Assembly (NCBI GenBank): GCA_029243605.1
Contig: JAQWRT010000028.1
Location: 1-55,031 of the forward strand
DNA length: 55,031 nt
Direction: 5' to 3'
DNA from: Myxococcota bacterium
Lineage (GTDB): Bacteria; Myxococcota_A; UBA9160; UBA4427
Shown here one piece after another: positions 1 through 8,881 of this stretch; the first letter of the stretch is position 1, and every line of letters begins with the position of its first letter. The notes below the pieces were generated by a model, which saw only the letters and a program-made list of their open reading frames with translations, did no database searches and was not told where the DNA came from. The position numbers and the translations under genes were made by a program.

Positions 1-368
1 AGTGTGCCCAGGACGGCCTTGGACTGAGAGAATGTTCTCATCAAGTAGAAGCCGCCATAGAAGAGCAGCGTGAAGACTGGGATCCGAATCCACGGGGCAT
101 CGAAGGCGACCAAACTGATCAGTACTACCAAGAGGCAGCTGATCAGGGTGACAACTGACGCGAGGACGGCAGCGGCGCGTGTCGAAATCGTCTCGTCCTG
201 CGAGAGCAGAAAGACAAGATACGGGGCAATGCCGATAAAGGGCATCTGCGCTGCAAGCATCACGAGCACGACTAGAAGGACACTGATGGTGATCTGCAGC
301 GTGCGCCGTACGCGCTCAGAATCGTAGCGGAGCTCTTCGCGCATAATCTTGGCGGCCGCGTAGATCAT
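1..368 (-). CDS. FUSC-family (MdtO/AaeB-like) efflux transporter, N-terminal part
   Basis: The coding region runs off the left edge of the window; 122 codons are visible. The ATG at 368-366 directly follows the TGA stop of the HlyD-type gene (369-371), so translation is probably coupled. The visible N-terminus has a short charged cytoplasmic segment (REELRYDSERVRRTLQ) followed by alternating hydrophobic segments typical of a multi-pass membrane protein. Order and spacing match the YtcA-like / HlyD / FUSC arrangement of aromatic-acid or drug efflux operons (MdtN-MdtO type), in which the FUSC protein is the inner-membrane pump. The family call rests on context plus the membrane profile, because the diagnostic C-terminal half is outside the window. 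Confidence 0.7.
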   Translation of the reverse strand, partial: MIYAAAKIMREELRYDSERVRRTLQITISVLLVVLVMLAAQMPFIGIAPYLVFLLSQDETISTRAAAVLASVVTLISCLLVVLISLVAFDAPWIRIPVFTLLFYGGFYLMRTFSQSKAVLGT

Positions 369-1460
369 TCAATCCTCAGGGCCGGCCTTGCCGAGGATAG
401 TCGCGGTGGCGGTGGCCCCGACACGCAGAAATTCTTCCGGGGTATCGGGATCGAGCAGGATGTGCACGGGAAAGCGCTGAGCGATATGAACCCAATCGAG
501 TTGGCGCAAAACGATCGGCAGGCCGGGAAAAGGGTCCTGAGGCATGGCCGTGACGCCCCAGTCGATACCCTCAACGACTCCGCCAACCTCGAGACCTGGA
601 GCAGTGGCGAGGGTCACGCGCGCCCGGTCCCCCACTCCGATGTGTCGCAACTCGCTCTCGCGGAAATCGGCAACGACCCACCAGCGACGCGTGTCGATCA
701 ATGTGACAGTATCGAAGCCAATTCGCGCAAACGCGCCCTCGGAGATAGTCAGCGCAGCCACCCGGGCCGGAAAGGGCGCACGGACAACCGTGTGTCCGAG
801 GCTGAGTTCCGCCGCCTCCACTAGTCCGGAAAGAGCTCGCTGCCTTGCGAGAAGTGGTTCGACGTCCTGAATGAGCGCCCGTGCAGCCTCCAGTTCGGCT
901 TCAGCAACAGACACCGCCGCCGACGCAGTGTCCCGGGCACGCCGAGCCGTATCCACCGCTTCCGGGGTCGTGAACCGCTTCTCAAGCAACGGTGCAAGGC
1001 GTTGATAAGTTTCTTCGGCTTGTGCCAGCGTTGTTTCTACTTGCCTTAGGCCAGCGCGTGCCGCTTCGACCTGAAGCCGCTGTGCTTCGATCCCACCGCG
1101 TGCGTTGGCCACTTCCCCCGCAACAGCATCTCGGTTGGCTTGAGCGATCGCAACTGCGATGACAAAAGGCTCCGGGTCGATCTCGAAGAGGATTTCTCCG
1201 GCTTCGACTTGCTGGTTGTCCTCGATCGGCAGAGCCAGAATGGGACCACTGACACGGGGCGCAATACCGACGACGTTAGCCGTGACGCGGGCCTCGTCGG
1301 ACCGAGGGTGCCGGTCCGTGGTCCACACGACCGCGCCCACCAAGAGAATCGCGGCGACGACGCCGCCCCATCCGATGATCGCACCGCGCCGGACCGCGCT
1401 CGGGTTGGGCTCATTTTCCTGCAGGCCAAGCGGGTCCTGCTTCGCGTCGTCAGTCGTCAT
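369..1460 (-). CDS. HlyD/EmrA-type membrane fusion (periplasmic adaptor) protein
   Basis: A 363-residue adaptor that would link an inner-membrane pump to an outer-membrane channel. A short cytoplasmic N-terminus is followed by one membrane anchor at about residues 27-48 (IIGWGGVVAAILLVGAVVW). Next come a biotinyl-lipoyl-like segment (GPILALPIEDNQQVEAGEILFEIDP in two pieces, about 90-120), an Ala/Glu/Arg-rich helical hairpin at about 120-220 and a beta-barrel segment (TVVRAPFPARV onward). The length is usual for the EmrA/MdtN/AaeA group. Its start overlaps the end of the YtcA-like gene by 4 bp (ATGA), and its stop abuts the FUSC start, so the three genes form one tight operon. The substrate cannot be read from sequence; aromatic acids or drugs are the usual cargo of this layout. 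Confidence 0.9.
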   Translation of the reverse strand: MTTDDAKQDPLGLQENEPNPSAVRRGAIIGWGGVVAAILLVGAVVWTTDRHPRSDEARVTANVVGIAPRVSGPILALPIEDNQQVEAGEILFEIDPEPFVIAVAIAQANRDAVAGEVANARGGIEAQRLQVEAARAGLRQVETTLAQAEETYQRLAPLLEKRFTTPEAVDTARRARDTASAAVSVAEAELEAARALIQDVEPLLARQRALSGLVEAAELSLGHTVVRAPFPARVAALTISEGAFARIGFDTVTLIDTRRWWVVADFRESELRHIGVGDRARVTLATAPGLEVGGVVEGIDWGVTAMPQDPFPGLPIVLRQLDWVHIAQRFPVHILLDPDTPEEFLRVGATATATILGKAGPED

Positions 1461-1741
1461 TGGGAAAAGAGCACCAACCAGAAAGAAGCACTTAACGCCA
1501 CTATGATCGAGGGCCAGGCGATGGCATGCGGTCGAATGAGAGAGTCAATGCCCTTGCGAACCAAAACCATTCGGAGCCCTGCGCTCGCTGCGGCCCCAAG
1601 GAGCAGAGAGGTCAGCCAAGCCGGGAAGTACGCCCCCCCGAACTCGACATAGGACGAGCAGCCGGTGATGGATGAGAGCGACAGCAGGCAACTCGCTTGC
1701 ACTGCATCGGGAAGTCGGATCGGGCGCTCGAGTCCCTTCAT
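1457..1741 (-). CDS. YtcA-like small membrane lipoprotein
   Basis: A 94-residue protein at the head of the efflux operon. It has an N-terminal signal with a lipobox-like end (SSITGC, Cys at about residue 28). The segment SSYVEFGGAYFPAWL is a hallmark of the small YtcA family found next to HlyD and FUSC pump genes. Two further hydrophobic stretches (about 40-60 and 74-92) suggest two membrane helices. The function of the family is unknown. The genetic linkage suggests an accessory role in the pump, but this is inference. The 202 bp upstream (1742-1943) contain no recognisable gene and may hold the operon promoter. Confidence 0.7.
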   Translation of the reverse strand: MKGLERPIRLPDAVQASCLLSLSSITGCSSYVEFGGAYFPAWLTSLLLGAAASAGLRMVLVRKGIDSLIRPHAIAWPSIIVALSASFWLVLFSQ

Positions 1742-1943
1742 TGAGTCGCTAGCCTCCTTAGGAGCAAAATACGAAAAACCACACCAGCCCGTCTATCAAA
1801 ACCTGGCTCTGCTTACTGAGCCTAAACTACGCACCGAATCGCTGTCTCCCGAATCCTCACCGTGGTTGTACAGGCTATTGGCGCAGAGCCTCTGTGTCCC
1901 ATCTTATGCCGAGTTCGGTCAAACCCAGAGCCACAGGGCCTCT

Positions 1944-2381
1944 CTATGGTCCCTGACTATCGAGTTTTCGACCAAAATAGCTGTGCTGCACGACAGCCAT
2001 CAAGATAGCCGTAGTCCAGCCAAACATGATAATCCCGGTTGCAGCCTGGAAAGACGCAAGGAGTCGCCAGCTTTGATCGAGAACAATATCGCCGTAGCCT
2101 AGGGTGGTAAATGTAACCATGGAAAAATAGAATGCCGATTCGAGTTCTTTTATCTCACCCAATGCCATATAAGCAAAGGCCCACAACAACACTTCCAGCA
2201 TGGAGACATTGGCCATCACCAAGACGACCTCCCCGACTGGAAAGGCGTGCTTCTGCCTGAACCACTGCCTCAACGGCCCCCCTTTCAATCCCAGCAGGTA
2301 AATGACCAACATCATTCCTCCGATGTGTAGCCCGCAGGTTATCAGCAGCAGAAAAGCGCCGAGGATAATATTCTGCATCAT
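1944..2381 (-). CDS. Two-TM potassium channel (Ion_trans_2 type)
   Basis: A 145-residue membrane protein with the K+ selectivity filter TTLGYGD (about residues 92-98) between hydrophobic helices. An extra N-terminal membrane segment (about 5-30) precedes a VGEVVLVMANVSMLEVLLW helix and the pore loop. No cytoplasmic RCK or KTN domain follows, so it is a minimal channel. The start ATGATG is preceded by AGAGGAG at a 7-nt spacing. It lies 53 bp downstream of the CPA1 antiporter gene on the same strand, so the pair probably acts in K+/H+ or Na+ homeostasis. Its base composition is visibly less GC-rich than the flanking efflux operon, hinting that the pair was acquired together. Confidence 0.85.
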   Translation of the reverse strand: MMQNIILGAFLLLITCGLHIGGMMLVIYLLGLKGGPLRQWFRQKHAFPVGEVVLVMANVSMLEVLLWAFAYMALGEIKELESAFYFSMVTFTTLGYGDIVLDQSWRLLASFQAATGIIMFGWTTAILMAVVQHSYFGRKLDSQGP

Positions 2382-2434
2382 GATTTGGCTCCTCTAAAGA
2401 GTACTGCCGCAACCCTTTCCAGCAATCGATCGGT

Positions 2435-3634
2435 TTATTCAGACTCGATCCGTTTGGCCAGCAATGCCACCAGCGGGTTCGCTGTCATGCCATGCAAAAT
2501 CACACTCAGTAAAATAGTGCAGACCACTGTTACGGTGATGGTGCTGCCACCCGGAAGATGTTCTTCGAGCACAATTAAGCCAAAAACGATACTCGCTAGG
2601 CCACGAGGCCCGAACCAGCCGATAAATAATTTTTCATCGGCCCGCAATTTTTGTCCGGTCAGAACCAGAAATACGGGCAGCATGCGAATAACCGTGAGAC
2701 TGAGCACCGCGTAGACCATAATCTGCCAGCTAAGCGCATCGACTGAATGACCGACCACGACCGCTCCAAATACCACCCAGGTGATTAAAGCAAACGTATC
2801 ACCCGTACCCTCTGCAGCGAGCAAAAGTTTATGTTTGCGCTGTTCGGCATATCCGCCGAACAACATGCCGGCCACAAAGCAGGCAATAAATCCGCTGCCA
2901 CCGAGTGCCTGTGCTGCCGAAAAACAGGCAATCGCCAGTGCCGGAACCGGAAGCTGTCGCCAGGTCTCGCTCAGCCACCCCCGCTCCGCAGCGCGCTTGA
3001 GCAATTGTCCACCGATATACGTGAAACCCACACCCACAGCAACGCCAATCCCGATGGCCTCGGCCAACAATCGAATGGCTAGGGTCGTGGTCCCGCCGTC
3101 CGTTCCTGTGTGCGTGGCAAGGGCTAGAAAAATCAGCAAAATGGGGACGCAGATCCCATCGTTCAGGCCGCTTTCGACATTAAGCCCTTCGCGAATATTG
3201 CTGGGCACCGCGGGATTGGTCACCACGGCCTTACCGAGCGCCGCATCGGTGGGCGCCAGCATGGTTGCAATGATTGCGATTTCCAGCAGTCCGAGTCCGT
3301 CAAAGAGCAGCACGCCAGCGCCGAAACCGAGGACAATGGTTAGTGGCAGGCCGATCAACAAAAGCTTCTGAGGAATACGGAAAGAACTCTTGAGCTCTCG
3401 CAGGTTTGCGTTGGCGGCATCCGAAAACAGGATGAGGGCGAGACTGAGCTCGGCAAGCACCCGCAGGCCCTCGGTACCCACGCTCAGATTCGAAAGTCCC
3501 AGCCCAAGGGGGCCAAGCAAAAAACCGAAGGCGGTGTACACAATCGCCCCGCTAAACAGCGTTTTCTCGAGACCGCCACTACTCAGGCTGTATAAAAAAA
3601 CAAAGGCTGCGATAATCGCTAGGTCTTCATACAT
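2435..3634 (-). CDS. CPA1-family Na+(K+)/H+ antiporter (NhaP-like)
   Basis: A 399-residue polytopic protein. The reading frame stays open much further upstream, into the repeat at 3701-3784. The start chosen is the ATG at 3634-3632 (MYEDLAIIAAF), which has GGAGG 7 nt upstream and begins the first membrane helix. Family markers are the TDAALGKAV segment and ESGLNDG, the conserved acidic and Asn-Asp positions of CPA1 ion exchange. About 11-12 hydrophobic segments are visible, ending MTANPLVALLAKRIESE with no large C-terminal domain. Ion specificity cannot be decided from sequence. It is followed by a K+ channel gene 53 bp downstream. Confidence 0.88.
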   Translation of the reverse strand: MYEDLAIIAAFVFLYSLSSGGLEKTLFSGAIVYTAFGFLLGPLGLGLSNLSVGTEGLRVLAELSLALILFSDAANANLRELKSSFRIPQKLLLIGLPLTIVLGFGAGVLLFDGLGLLEIAIIATMLAPTDAALGKAVVTNPAVPSNIREGLNVESGLNDGICVPILLIFLALATHTGTDGGTTTLAIRLLAEAIGIGVAVGVGFTYIGGQLLKRAAERGWLSETWRQLPVPALAIACFSAAQALGGSGFIACFVAGMLFGGYAEQRKHKLLLAAEGTGDTFALITWVVFGAVVVGHSVDALSWQIMVYAVLSLTVIRMLPVFLVLTGQKLRADEKLFIGWFGPRGLASIVFGLIVLEEHLPGGSTITVTVVCTILLSVILHGMTANPLVALLAKRIESE

Positions 3635-3700
3635 GCCATTGCCTCCAGGGCCGTTGCTGTCACAATAGTGTTCCATCAGGCCGCAGGCTAGCCATGGCAG

Positions 3701-3784
3701 GGGATGGGATACACGAATTGGGTTCTGGCACAACGTCCGAGTATGGGCGTTATGTTTAATCCCTAGGGGAGCCCCGTGGCGGGC
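3701..3784 (+). repeat. Structured intergenic repeat, copy A (type copy of family)
   Basis: First copy of an approximately 84-bp family found at least 13 times in 3.7-31 kb. The consensus begins GGGATAGGACATTCAAGCTG, continues GGTTCTGGCAC, then a core AACGTCC-GAGTAT-GGGCGTT, then ATGTTAAATCCCTAGGGGAG, and ends CCCCGTGGCGGG. Three pairings are visible. An outer GGGAT/ATCCC helix encloses the first part. A 7-bp hairpin, AACGTCC (3732-3738) with GGGCGTT (3745-3751), has a six-base loop. A small 3' hairpin is CCCG-TGG-CGGG. This copy sits in the divergent region between the antiporter and the glycosyltransferase gene. It has no terminal inverted repeats of insertion-sequence type and no coding capacity. 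Confidence 0.9.
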
Positions 3785-4019
3785 TGGGCGAGGGACTTCT
3801 TCGAGAAGGGCGATCTGGTCGACGGTGGATCGGAGCTGCTCGTCTTCGAACCGGCCGAGCCTTGACTGAAGCCCCGGAACAGGGGGCTGCTCGGCGGGTC
3901 TGCTGAGATGCCTCGCCCGGGTCATATGGTAACTTCGCCTTGGTTGGGGTTCCAAGAGCGAATGCCGGAGGATGAGATGGACCCAGCGGCTGAATTTGAG
4001 ATGAGAGCGGGATGGCCGC

Positions 4020-5360
4020 GTGGGTGAAAAACCTGGACACGCGTCTCCGAACCCAAGCTCGATCTGGGTGATCCTTGCTCTCGCGTTTGGGCTGCGCCTC
4101 GGCTGGGCGCTTTCCGTCGAAAATGGCATCGATAGCAATTTCATGTTCGATGCGACCTACTACTTTTTTACGGGGCAAAGCCTCGCCGCCGGTGAGGGCT
4201 TCTCGACGACGCCCGGGGTTCCGACCGCGTATTTTCCGCCCGGCTATCCGTTGATTCTGGCTTCGGCCTTTGTCGTGCTCGGGGCTCAGTCTTTTGTTCC
4301 GGTGTTGATCAACTTGTTTGCGGGCACGGCGACGTGCTGGGTGACGTATAAGCTGGGCAGCTTGACGTATGGGCCTAAATCGGGTCTTGCTGCCGCAGCC
4401 GTCCTCGCTTTCTGGCCTTCTCATGTCTATGCCACAAGTGCCACCATGTCAGAAGTGGTTTTCACTTTTCTTCTCACCCTTGTGATCTACCGTTTTTGCC
4501 TCATTGCAAGTACTCAGCGAGGAGAGAACTGGAGAAGCTGGATTTTTCTGGGACTTCTTCTGGGGTTCACGAGCCTTGTCCGTGGAGCGGGATTGCTCTT
4601 CTTCTGCGCCCTGGGGCTAGCTCTCTTTATCAACTATGGGCTGAGGCGCTCCGCTGTCCGAAAGGCGCTACTTCTGCTCGTTCCGCTCTTGGTGGTCAAC
4701 GGCCTTTGGGTCGTTCGCAATCAGGTCACCATGGGCGCACCGATCGTTCTTGCGACCAGTGGGGCCTGGAGTTTTTTCAACGCCCACAATGAGGAGGCCG
4801 ATGGCGGCCAAAGCTGGTCGATCGGCCGCTATCGCAAGAAACTCTTCGGCGATCAGTTGACGGGCGAAACGACGATGGAAAACGACGTGCTGCTTCATCG
4901 CCTACAGATGCGCTACGCGGCGGAATATATGCTGACTCATCCCCTGGAGGAGATTTTGCAGGTCCCAAGTCGCCTCTACCGATTGAATAGGGGCGACGAT
5001 TGGCCCTTGGCATGGGTCGGCCATCGTACGCCCATCGAGGGAACCCAAAGACATACGATTTCCTACCTGCACCCAGCGATCGATCCAGTACTGGGGCAGC
5101 TGGCCAATGGCTACTACATCGTCTTCTTCGTTCTGGGTACCGCTGGCCTCGTGTTGGGTTTCTTTCGCTCAAATCGACTGGCGTGGATCATCCCTCTCAC
5201 CGTGATCTATTTTCACGGCCTGCATGGGATCCTGTTTTTTGGGACGGAACGTTTTCACGCCCCGTTTGTTCCCGAGCTGGCCCTGGGGGCAGGGCTGGTC
5301 TTTGCTGAGGTTCGGGTCCGCGTACCCTCATTGCGCTCCTCGGGGCCCGGGCGCGAGTGA
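4020..5360 (+). CDS. GT-C membrane glycosyltransferase (ArnT/PMT-like)
   Basis: A 446-residue protein with about 10-11 membrane segments and an early periplasmic loop carrying acidic residues (NGIDSNFMFDATYYF), as in ArnT/PMT-type transferases that use polyprenyl-phosphate sugars. FPPGYPLILA after the first loop is typical of these proteins. The start is a GTG at 4020; no ATG exists in frame nearby, so the exact start is uncertain. The 3' end overlaps the convergent membrane-protein gene by 33 bp. Acceptor and sugar are unknown. Two other large membrane proteins of similar design occur at 5328-7079 and 17749-19050. Confidence 0.75.
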   Translation: MGEKPGHASPNPSSIWVILALAFGLRLGWALSVENGIDSNFMFDATYYFFTGQSLAAGEGFSTTPGVPTAYFPPGYPLILASAFVVLGAQSFVPVLINLFAGTATCWVTYKLGSLTYGPKSGLAAAAVLAFWPSHVYATSATMSEVVFTFLLTLVIYRFCLIASTQRGENWRSWIFLGLLLGFTSLVRGAGLLFFCALGLALFINYGLRRSAVRKALLLLVPLLVVNGLWVVRNQVTMGAPIVLATSGAWSFFNAHNEEADGGQSWSIGRYRKKLFGDQLTGETTMENDVLLHRLQMRYAAEYMLTHPLEEILQVPSRLYRLNRGDDWPLAWVGHRTPIEGTQRHTISYLHPAIDPVLGQLANGYYIVFFVLGTAGLVLGFFRSNRLAWIIPLTVIYFHGLHGILFFGTERFHAPFVPELALGAGLVFAEVRVRVPSLRSSGPGRE

Positions 5361-7079
5361 GACCTCTCCTGAAAGAGGGCGAAGCAATCCTTCGGCCCGG
5401 TCGTAGGAGTAGGCTCGGGCTCGGCTCGAGCCGTGGCCGGACCAATGCATTCGGCCGACGAAATGCCAGAGATCGTTTCCTTCTTGGCGTGGGAGGGCCT
5501 GGCCCACGAGTTCTCCATCGATATCGATGAAGATGCTCGGGCGTTGGCCTGGTTCGGGTGTTCGGATCCAGCCGTTGAACTCCCGGTTGAGAACCCCTTC
5601 GTGTTCAGTGGCTGTGGGCGCGAGTCTCCCGAGGCTCGGATCCCCCGCCTGATCGATCTTGACGACATCATTTCGAACCCGGCGGAAGCCCACGCGCTCA
5701 AACTTTTCCAGCATGCTCTTGGGAGGAAGTCCGAGGAAACAGACATTCTTCTCGGCGAGGTGGGGGATCAAATCCCAGCAGTCTCCGCTATCTAGGCTGC
5801 GCTCCCGTGCGGATAGGGCCGGTCCAGTAGCCGATCCGTAACCGGCAATCAAGAGCAAGGCGACTGCCAAGGCGCCGCCAAGCATGGTGCGACGCTCGAA
5901 GGTGCCGATGCTCGTGTTCGGTGTAAGGGGCCAGCGAAGGGCGGCCAACTGCAGTGTGGCGACCAGCAACAGGAGGCTCGTGGCTGAGTACATCGAGGGC
6001 CAGAGACCTCCGAAGAGGTTGGAGTCGAGAATGCTGCCCCTGACAAGGGAAGTCGCGCCGGCGAAACATAGAGCGAAGCTACCCACGCCCACCCATGCAA
6101 GGGCAACATTCCGGATGGCGCCAAAACCCGCCTTGAAATGAGACCAGGAGAGCCACGCGAAGGCGGTGAGCAACAGTACTCCGAAGGGCATGAACAGACG
6201 CGGGTCGGGAATGCCGGCGGGGCCCAAGGATTCGAGACCGATGCCCAGGGGGCGGCCGAGCATGCCCAGTGCAATCAGGTTGGAAAGAAGAAAGTTGTCC
6301 AACATGGAGTCGGCAGAAGGCATTGGCATCGAACTGGCCTTGCCCAAGAAAGCAAAGGAATAGACGAAAAGGAGCGTGCACAGTAGAAACCCGGAAAGCC
6401 AGAGGAGTCGCCAGGGGATGCGCTGGGGGGAGGGCTTCGTATAGGCGAAAAGGCTGGGAGCGAAGATGACCCAGCTTGCCAACCCCTCGGCACGAGTGGT
6501 CGAGGCAATCGCACAGCACAGCATGGCGATCAAAACATTTCGCGCCCTGGGGGGGCATCCGGGTTTGGGGATGAGCGCGCAGGCGGCAGCTACGACCGAG
6601 AGATCAATGGCGAAATGAAAGAAGCCCACACTCCACGACCAGGCCAGGTAGAGAACGGGCGAACAGAGCAGAAACGCCGATAAGAATCGAGCGATTAGGG
6701 CGGCTGGCCGATCTCCGATTTCAGCTCGGTCGAGCATCTTGGCCATGATGACGAGCAGAGCGACGACCAAGCCCAAGCAGAGCCAGATCTCAGCCTTGAA
6801 GTCCAAGTCGGTGATCAGGGCCAGCGGTGTAAGCAAAAGTCGGGCGAAGAGAATCGGATGACTGTTGTTGTGCGGGGTGAGGAAGCTTCGCCAGCCTGCT
6901 TCGCCCGCCCAGACGTCATGGTAGAAGAGGGCAAGATCCCACTGGTCAAAAACAGGAAGGCTTGGATCGAGACCCCAAATATACCAGGCCACCCAGAAGA
7001 GGGGCAGCCAACACGCTGCGCGCAAGATCGGGTGAGGCATCGGCAGGAGCCTAGCGCGGCGAGTTCCGCCGCACCGCAT
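5328..7079 (-). CDS. Polytopic membrane protein with C-terminal soluble domain, GT-C-like
   Basis: A 583-residue protein not recognised at family level. About 10 hydrophobic segments fill the first 420 residues. The first loop (LPVFDQWDLALFYHDVWAG) carries acidic residues, and the topology resembles GT-C glycosyltransferases or bacterial O-antigen and teichoic-type transferases. The last 150 residues (from about SARERSLDSGDCWDLIPHL) are soluble. The start is uncertain: an internal Met at 7040 (MPHPILRAACWL) would place the first helix closer to the N-terminus, and neither start has a strong ribosome-binding site. It converges on the glycosyltransferase gene with a 33-bp overlap of coding ends. 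Confidence 0.6.
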   Translation of the reverse strand: MRCGGTRRARLLPMPHPILRAACWLPLFWVAWYIWGLDPSLPVFDQWDLALFYHDVWAGEAGWRSFLTPHNNSHPILFARLLLTPLALITDLDFKAEIWLCLGLVVALLVIMAKMLDRAEIGDRPAALIARFLSAFLLCSPVLYLAWSWSVGFFHFAIDLSVVAAACALIPKPGCPPRARNVLIAMLCCAIASTTRAEGLASWVIFAPSLFAYTKPSPQRIPWRLLWLSGFLLCTLLFVYSFAFLGKASSMPMPSADSMLDNFLLSNLIALGMLGRPLGIGLESLGPAGIPDPRLFMPFGVLLLTAFAWLSWSHFKAGFGAIRNVALAWVGVGSFALCFAGATSLVRGSILDSNLFGGLWPSMYSATSLLLLVATLQLAALRWPLTPNTSIGTFERRTMLGGALAVALLLIAGYGSATGPALSARERSLDSGDCWDLIPHLAEKNVCFLGLPPKSMLEKFERVGFRRVRNDVVKIDQAGDPSLGRLAPTATEHEGVLNREFNGWIRTPEPGQRPSIFIDIDGELVGQALPRQEGNDLWHFVGRMHWSGHGSSRARAYSYDRAEGLLRPLSGEVSLAPGPRGAQ

Positions 7080-7131
7080 TCGCGGTCACCGGGCGTGAAG
7101 CTCGGTTTCGAAGTGCGAGGCAGAATCGAGG

Positions 7132-7215
7132 GGGATAGGACATACAAGCTGGGTTCTGGCACAACGTCCGAGTATGGGTGTTCCTTTAAATACCTAGGGG
7201 AGCCGTGGCTGGGGC
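7132..7215 (+). repeat. Structured intergenic repeat, copy B
   Basis: Copy of the family at 3701. It keeps the GGGATAGGACAT 5' end and the AACGTCC-GAGTAT loop. The right arm is GGGTGTT, so the hairpin is kept by a G-U pair. The outer ATCCC is changed to ATACC. It lies between two minus-strand genes, upstream of 5328-7079. Confidence 0.88.
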
Positions 7216-7252
7216 TGCGGCGTCCGCCTTGCGCAGGGGAATTTTTACAGTG

Positions 7253-8536
7253 TTACCTACGTGAAATTACCGCGAAGGTTGTGGCGCAGAGCATGAACGC
7301 GGCCATGAAAAGGACTGTGGGTGACGCCGACGGAACGTCAGCAGGCGTTATGGGTAGGTCGAGACAGGCCTGCGCCTCGCAGAGCGCTCCTTCTGTGCAG
7401 TCGAGGTCGGTTTGACACTCGACGCAACCCGTCAAGCTTTCGTCGCAAAGAGGTGTTGGCAATTGGCAGACCGGCGCCGCGCCGGACTCGCAAACGCCGA
7501 CGTTGCAGATTTCCGTGCCGTCGCAGAAAGAACCGTTGCTGCAGTCCATGTCGACCACACACGCCAAGCAGCTTTGGGTCGACTCGTCACAAAAGGGCGC
7601 CGATCCAGTGCATTGAGGTGAAGAGCCTGTTTCACACAGGCCGGCGTTACAGGTCTCTTCGCCATTGCAATAGACGCCGTCATCGCACAGTGTCGGGTCG
7701 AATTGATTGCTCGGGCATGTGTCGGTGACGCCATTGCAAGACTCGGCGAGGTCGCACTCGCCTGCGGCTGCGCGGCAGACGGCGGTGCTCTTCCCGTCGC
7801 TGGGGCAGACCGCACTCGTGCCGTCACATGTTTCGGCGAGGTCGCAGGCGCCTGCGGCGGCACGGCATGTCGTGGTCGTGGGTTCGAACTGACAGGTCGC
7901 GGAGCAGCAGTCTCCTGCCGCGGTCCCGCCATCGTCACACTGCTCACCCGCATCAAGAACTCCGTCTCCGCAGACAGAGGCCACCGAACAGCTGATGACG
8001 CTCACAGCAACGCACTGATCCATATCCTTGCAGCTGAAGTTTTCGGGCGAAGGGTGCTCAAGTCCGCTGCTGCGAACGCAAACTTCCCCATTCGAAAGCA
8101 TTATATTGTCGGCGGGCAGAATCATGTCCAGCGTCGTTCCGCTGGACGCCGCATAGGCCTCCGTTCCGATGTTTACGATCACGTCTTCGCCCGAGGTAAG
8201 ATCGTGTGGGCTCAGGAATGAGTCGACTTGTGTCGAGTTGGCATCGTAGAACTGGAAGTCCACACAGTTCTCCCAAAAGTGCTCGTCGAAATCATCCATA
8301 CTCACGCGGATGTGTTGGACGCTGGTATCTGCCGAGCAGACGCTTGCGTCCAATAGGGTGATCTTGTGATGATTCGCGGCAGCGGTGCCGGCGAGACCGA
8401 ACCACAGCGCGAAAGCAACCACGAAAAGCGCTGTCCGACGAAATCCACCGCCCTCGCTTCTGAATGTCGGCCGGTCACAGAAGTTTTCGACCCTCGACGG
8501 TGTCGTCTGGGGACTAAGGACTGTTTCGACGGTCAT
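7253..8536 (-). CDS. Secreted Cys-rich CGDG/disintegrin-like repeat protein with C-terminal sorting helix
   Basis: A 427-residue exported protein. The start at 8536 is preferred because GGAG lies 10 nt upstream; the frame is open to 8695. Arg-Arg then a hydrophobic core (ALFVVAFALWFGLAG, residues 36-50) ending in TAAA forms the signal peptide. A beta-rich region follows, then CGDGVLDAGEQCDDG (about 189-203), the DUF4215-type motif common in Myxococcota surface proteins. After it come five or more Cys-rich repeats of CRAAAGxCDLAExCxG and CxxDxDCSNGxFCDG type. The last 25 residues are a Pro-Ser linker, one hydrophobic helix and a terminal Arg-Arg, the layout of PEP-CTERM/MYXO-CTERM sorting tails but without a clear PEP motif. 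Probably attached to or released from the cell surface. Confidence 0.8.
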   Translation of the reverse strand: MTVETVLSPQTTPSRVENFCDRPTFRSEGGGFRRTALFVVAFALWFGLAGTAAANHHKITLLDASVCSADTSVQHIRVSMDDFDEHFWENCVDFQFYDANSTQVDSFLSPHDLTSGEDVIVNIGTEAYAASSGTTLDMILPADNIMLSNGEVCVRSSGLEHPSPENFSCKDMDQCVAVSVISCSVASVCGDGVLDAGEQCDDGGTAAGDCCSATCQFEPTTTTCRAAAGACDLAETCDGTSAVCPSDGKSTAVCRAAAGECDLAESCNGVTDTCPSNQFDPTLCDDGVYCNGEETCNAGLCETGSSPQCTGSAPFCDESTQSCLACVVDMDCSNGSFCDGTEICNVGVCESGAAPVCQLPTPLCDESLTGCVECQTDLDCTEGALCEAQACLDLPITPADVPSASPTVLFMAAFMLCATTFAVISRR

Positions 8537-8714
8537 CCGGGAGCTACTCCTTTGGGCGCAATACTCGCTCGCTATGCTGCTTTCGACATGCTCTGGCCAG
8601 TCCTTGAGTGTTGTTTCGGGTGATCGGTCGAAAAAACGGGATATTTTCGCAATCTCGGCCTGTATGTCGTCAGACCGTTTCGGACGGAAGAACATGTGGC
8701 TGAGAGATACTTGG

Positions 8715-8794
8715 GGGATAGGCCATTCAATCTGGGTTCTGGCACAACGTCCGAGTGTGGGCGCTACTTTGAATCCCTAGGGGAGTCCCTGGGT
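8715..8794 (+). repeat. Structured intergenic repeat, copy C
   Basis: Copy of the family at 3701 in the divergent gap between the Cys-rich protein and the SMP-30 remnant. The outer GGGAT/ATCCC pair and the AACGTCC/GGGCG stem are kept. The last A-T pair of the stem is lost (GGGCGCT), and the 3' hairpin is altered to CCCTGGG. Confidence 0.87.
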
Positions 8795-8881
8795 TCCTCC
8801 TTTGCCCGTACCGGATATGGTCAGGTGTATAGAATGGGCCTTTGAAATCCCTATCCGCCGAATAGAAGAGGATGAACGGTC

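Noticed and set aside
1860..1930. Sequence with CTCTGTGTCCC and CCGAGTTCGG resembling an inverted repeat copy
   Set aside because: The core stem and the CCCTAGGGG block are absent on both strands.
3635..4144. A 170-residue N-terminal extension of the antiporter
   Set aside because: It runs through repeat copy A, is not membrane-like, and the internal ATG at 3634 has a good ribosome-binding site.
3756..4424. Long minus-strand frame opposite the glycosyltransferase start
   Set aside because: Very Arg/Pro-rich antisense frame of a GC-rich gene, partly inside the repeat, with no family similarity.
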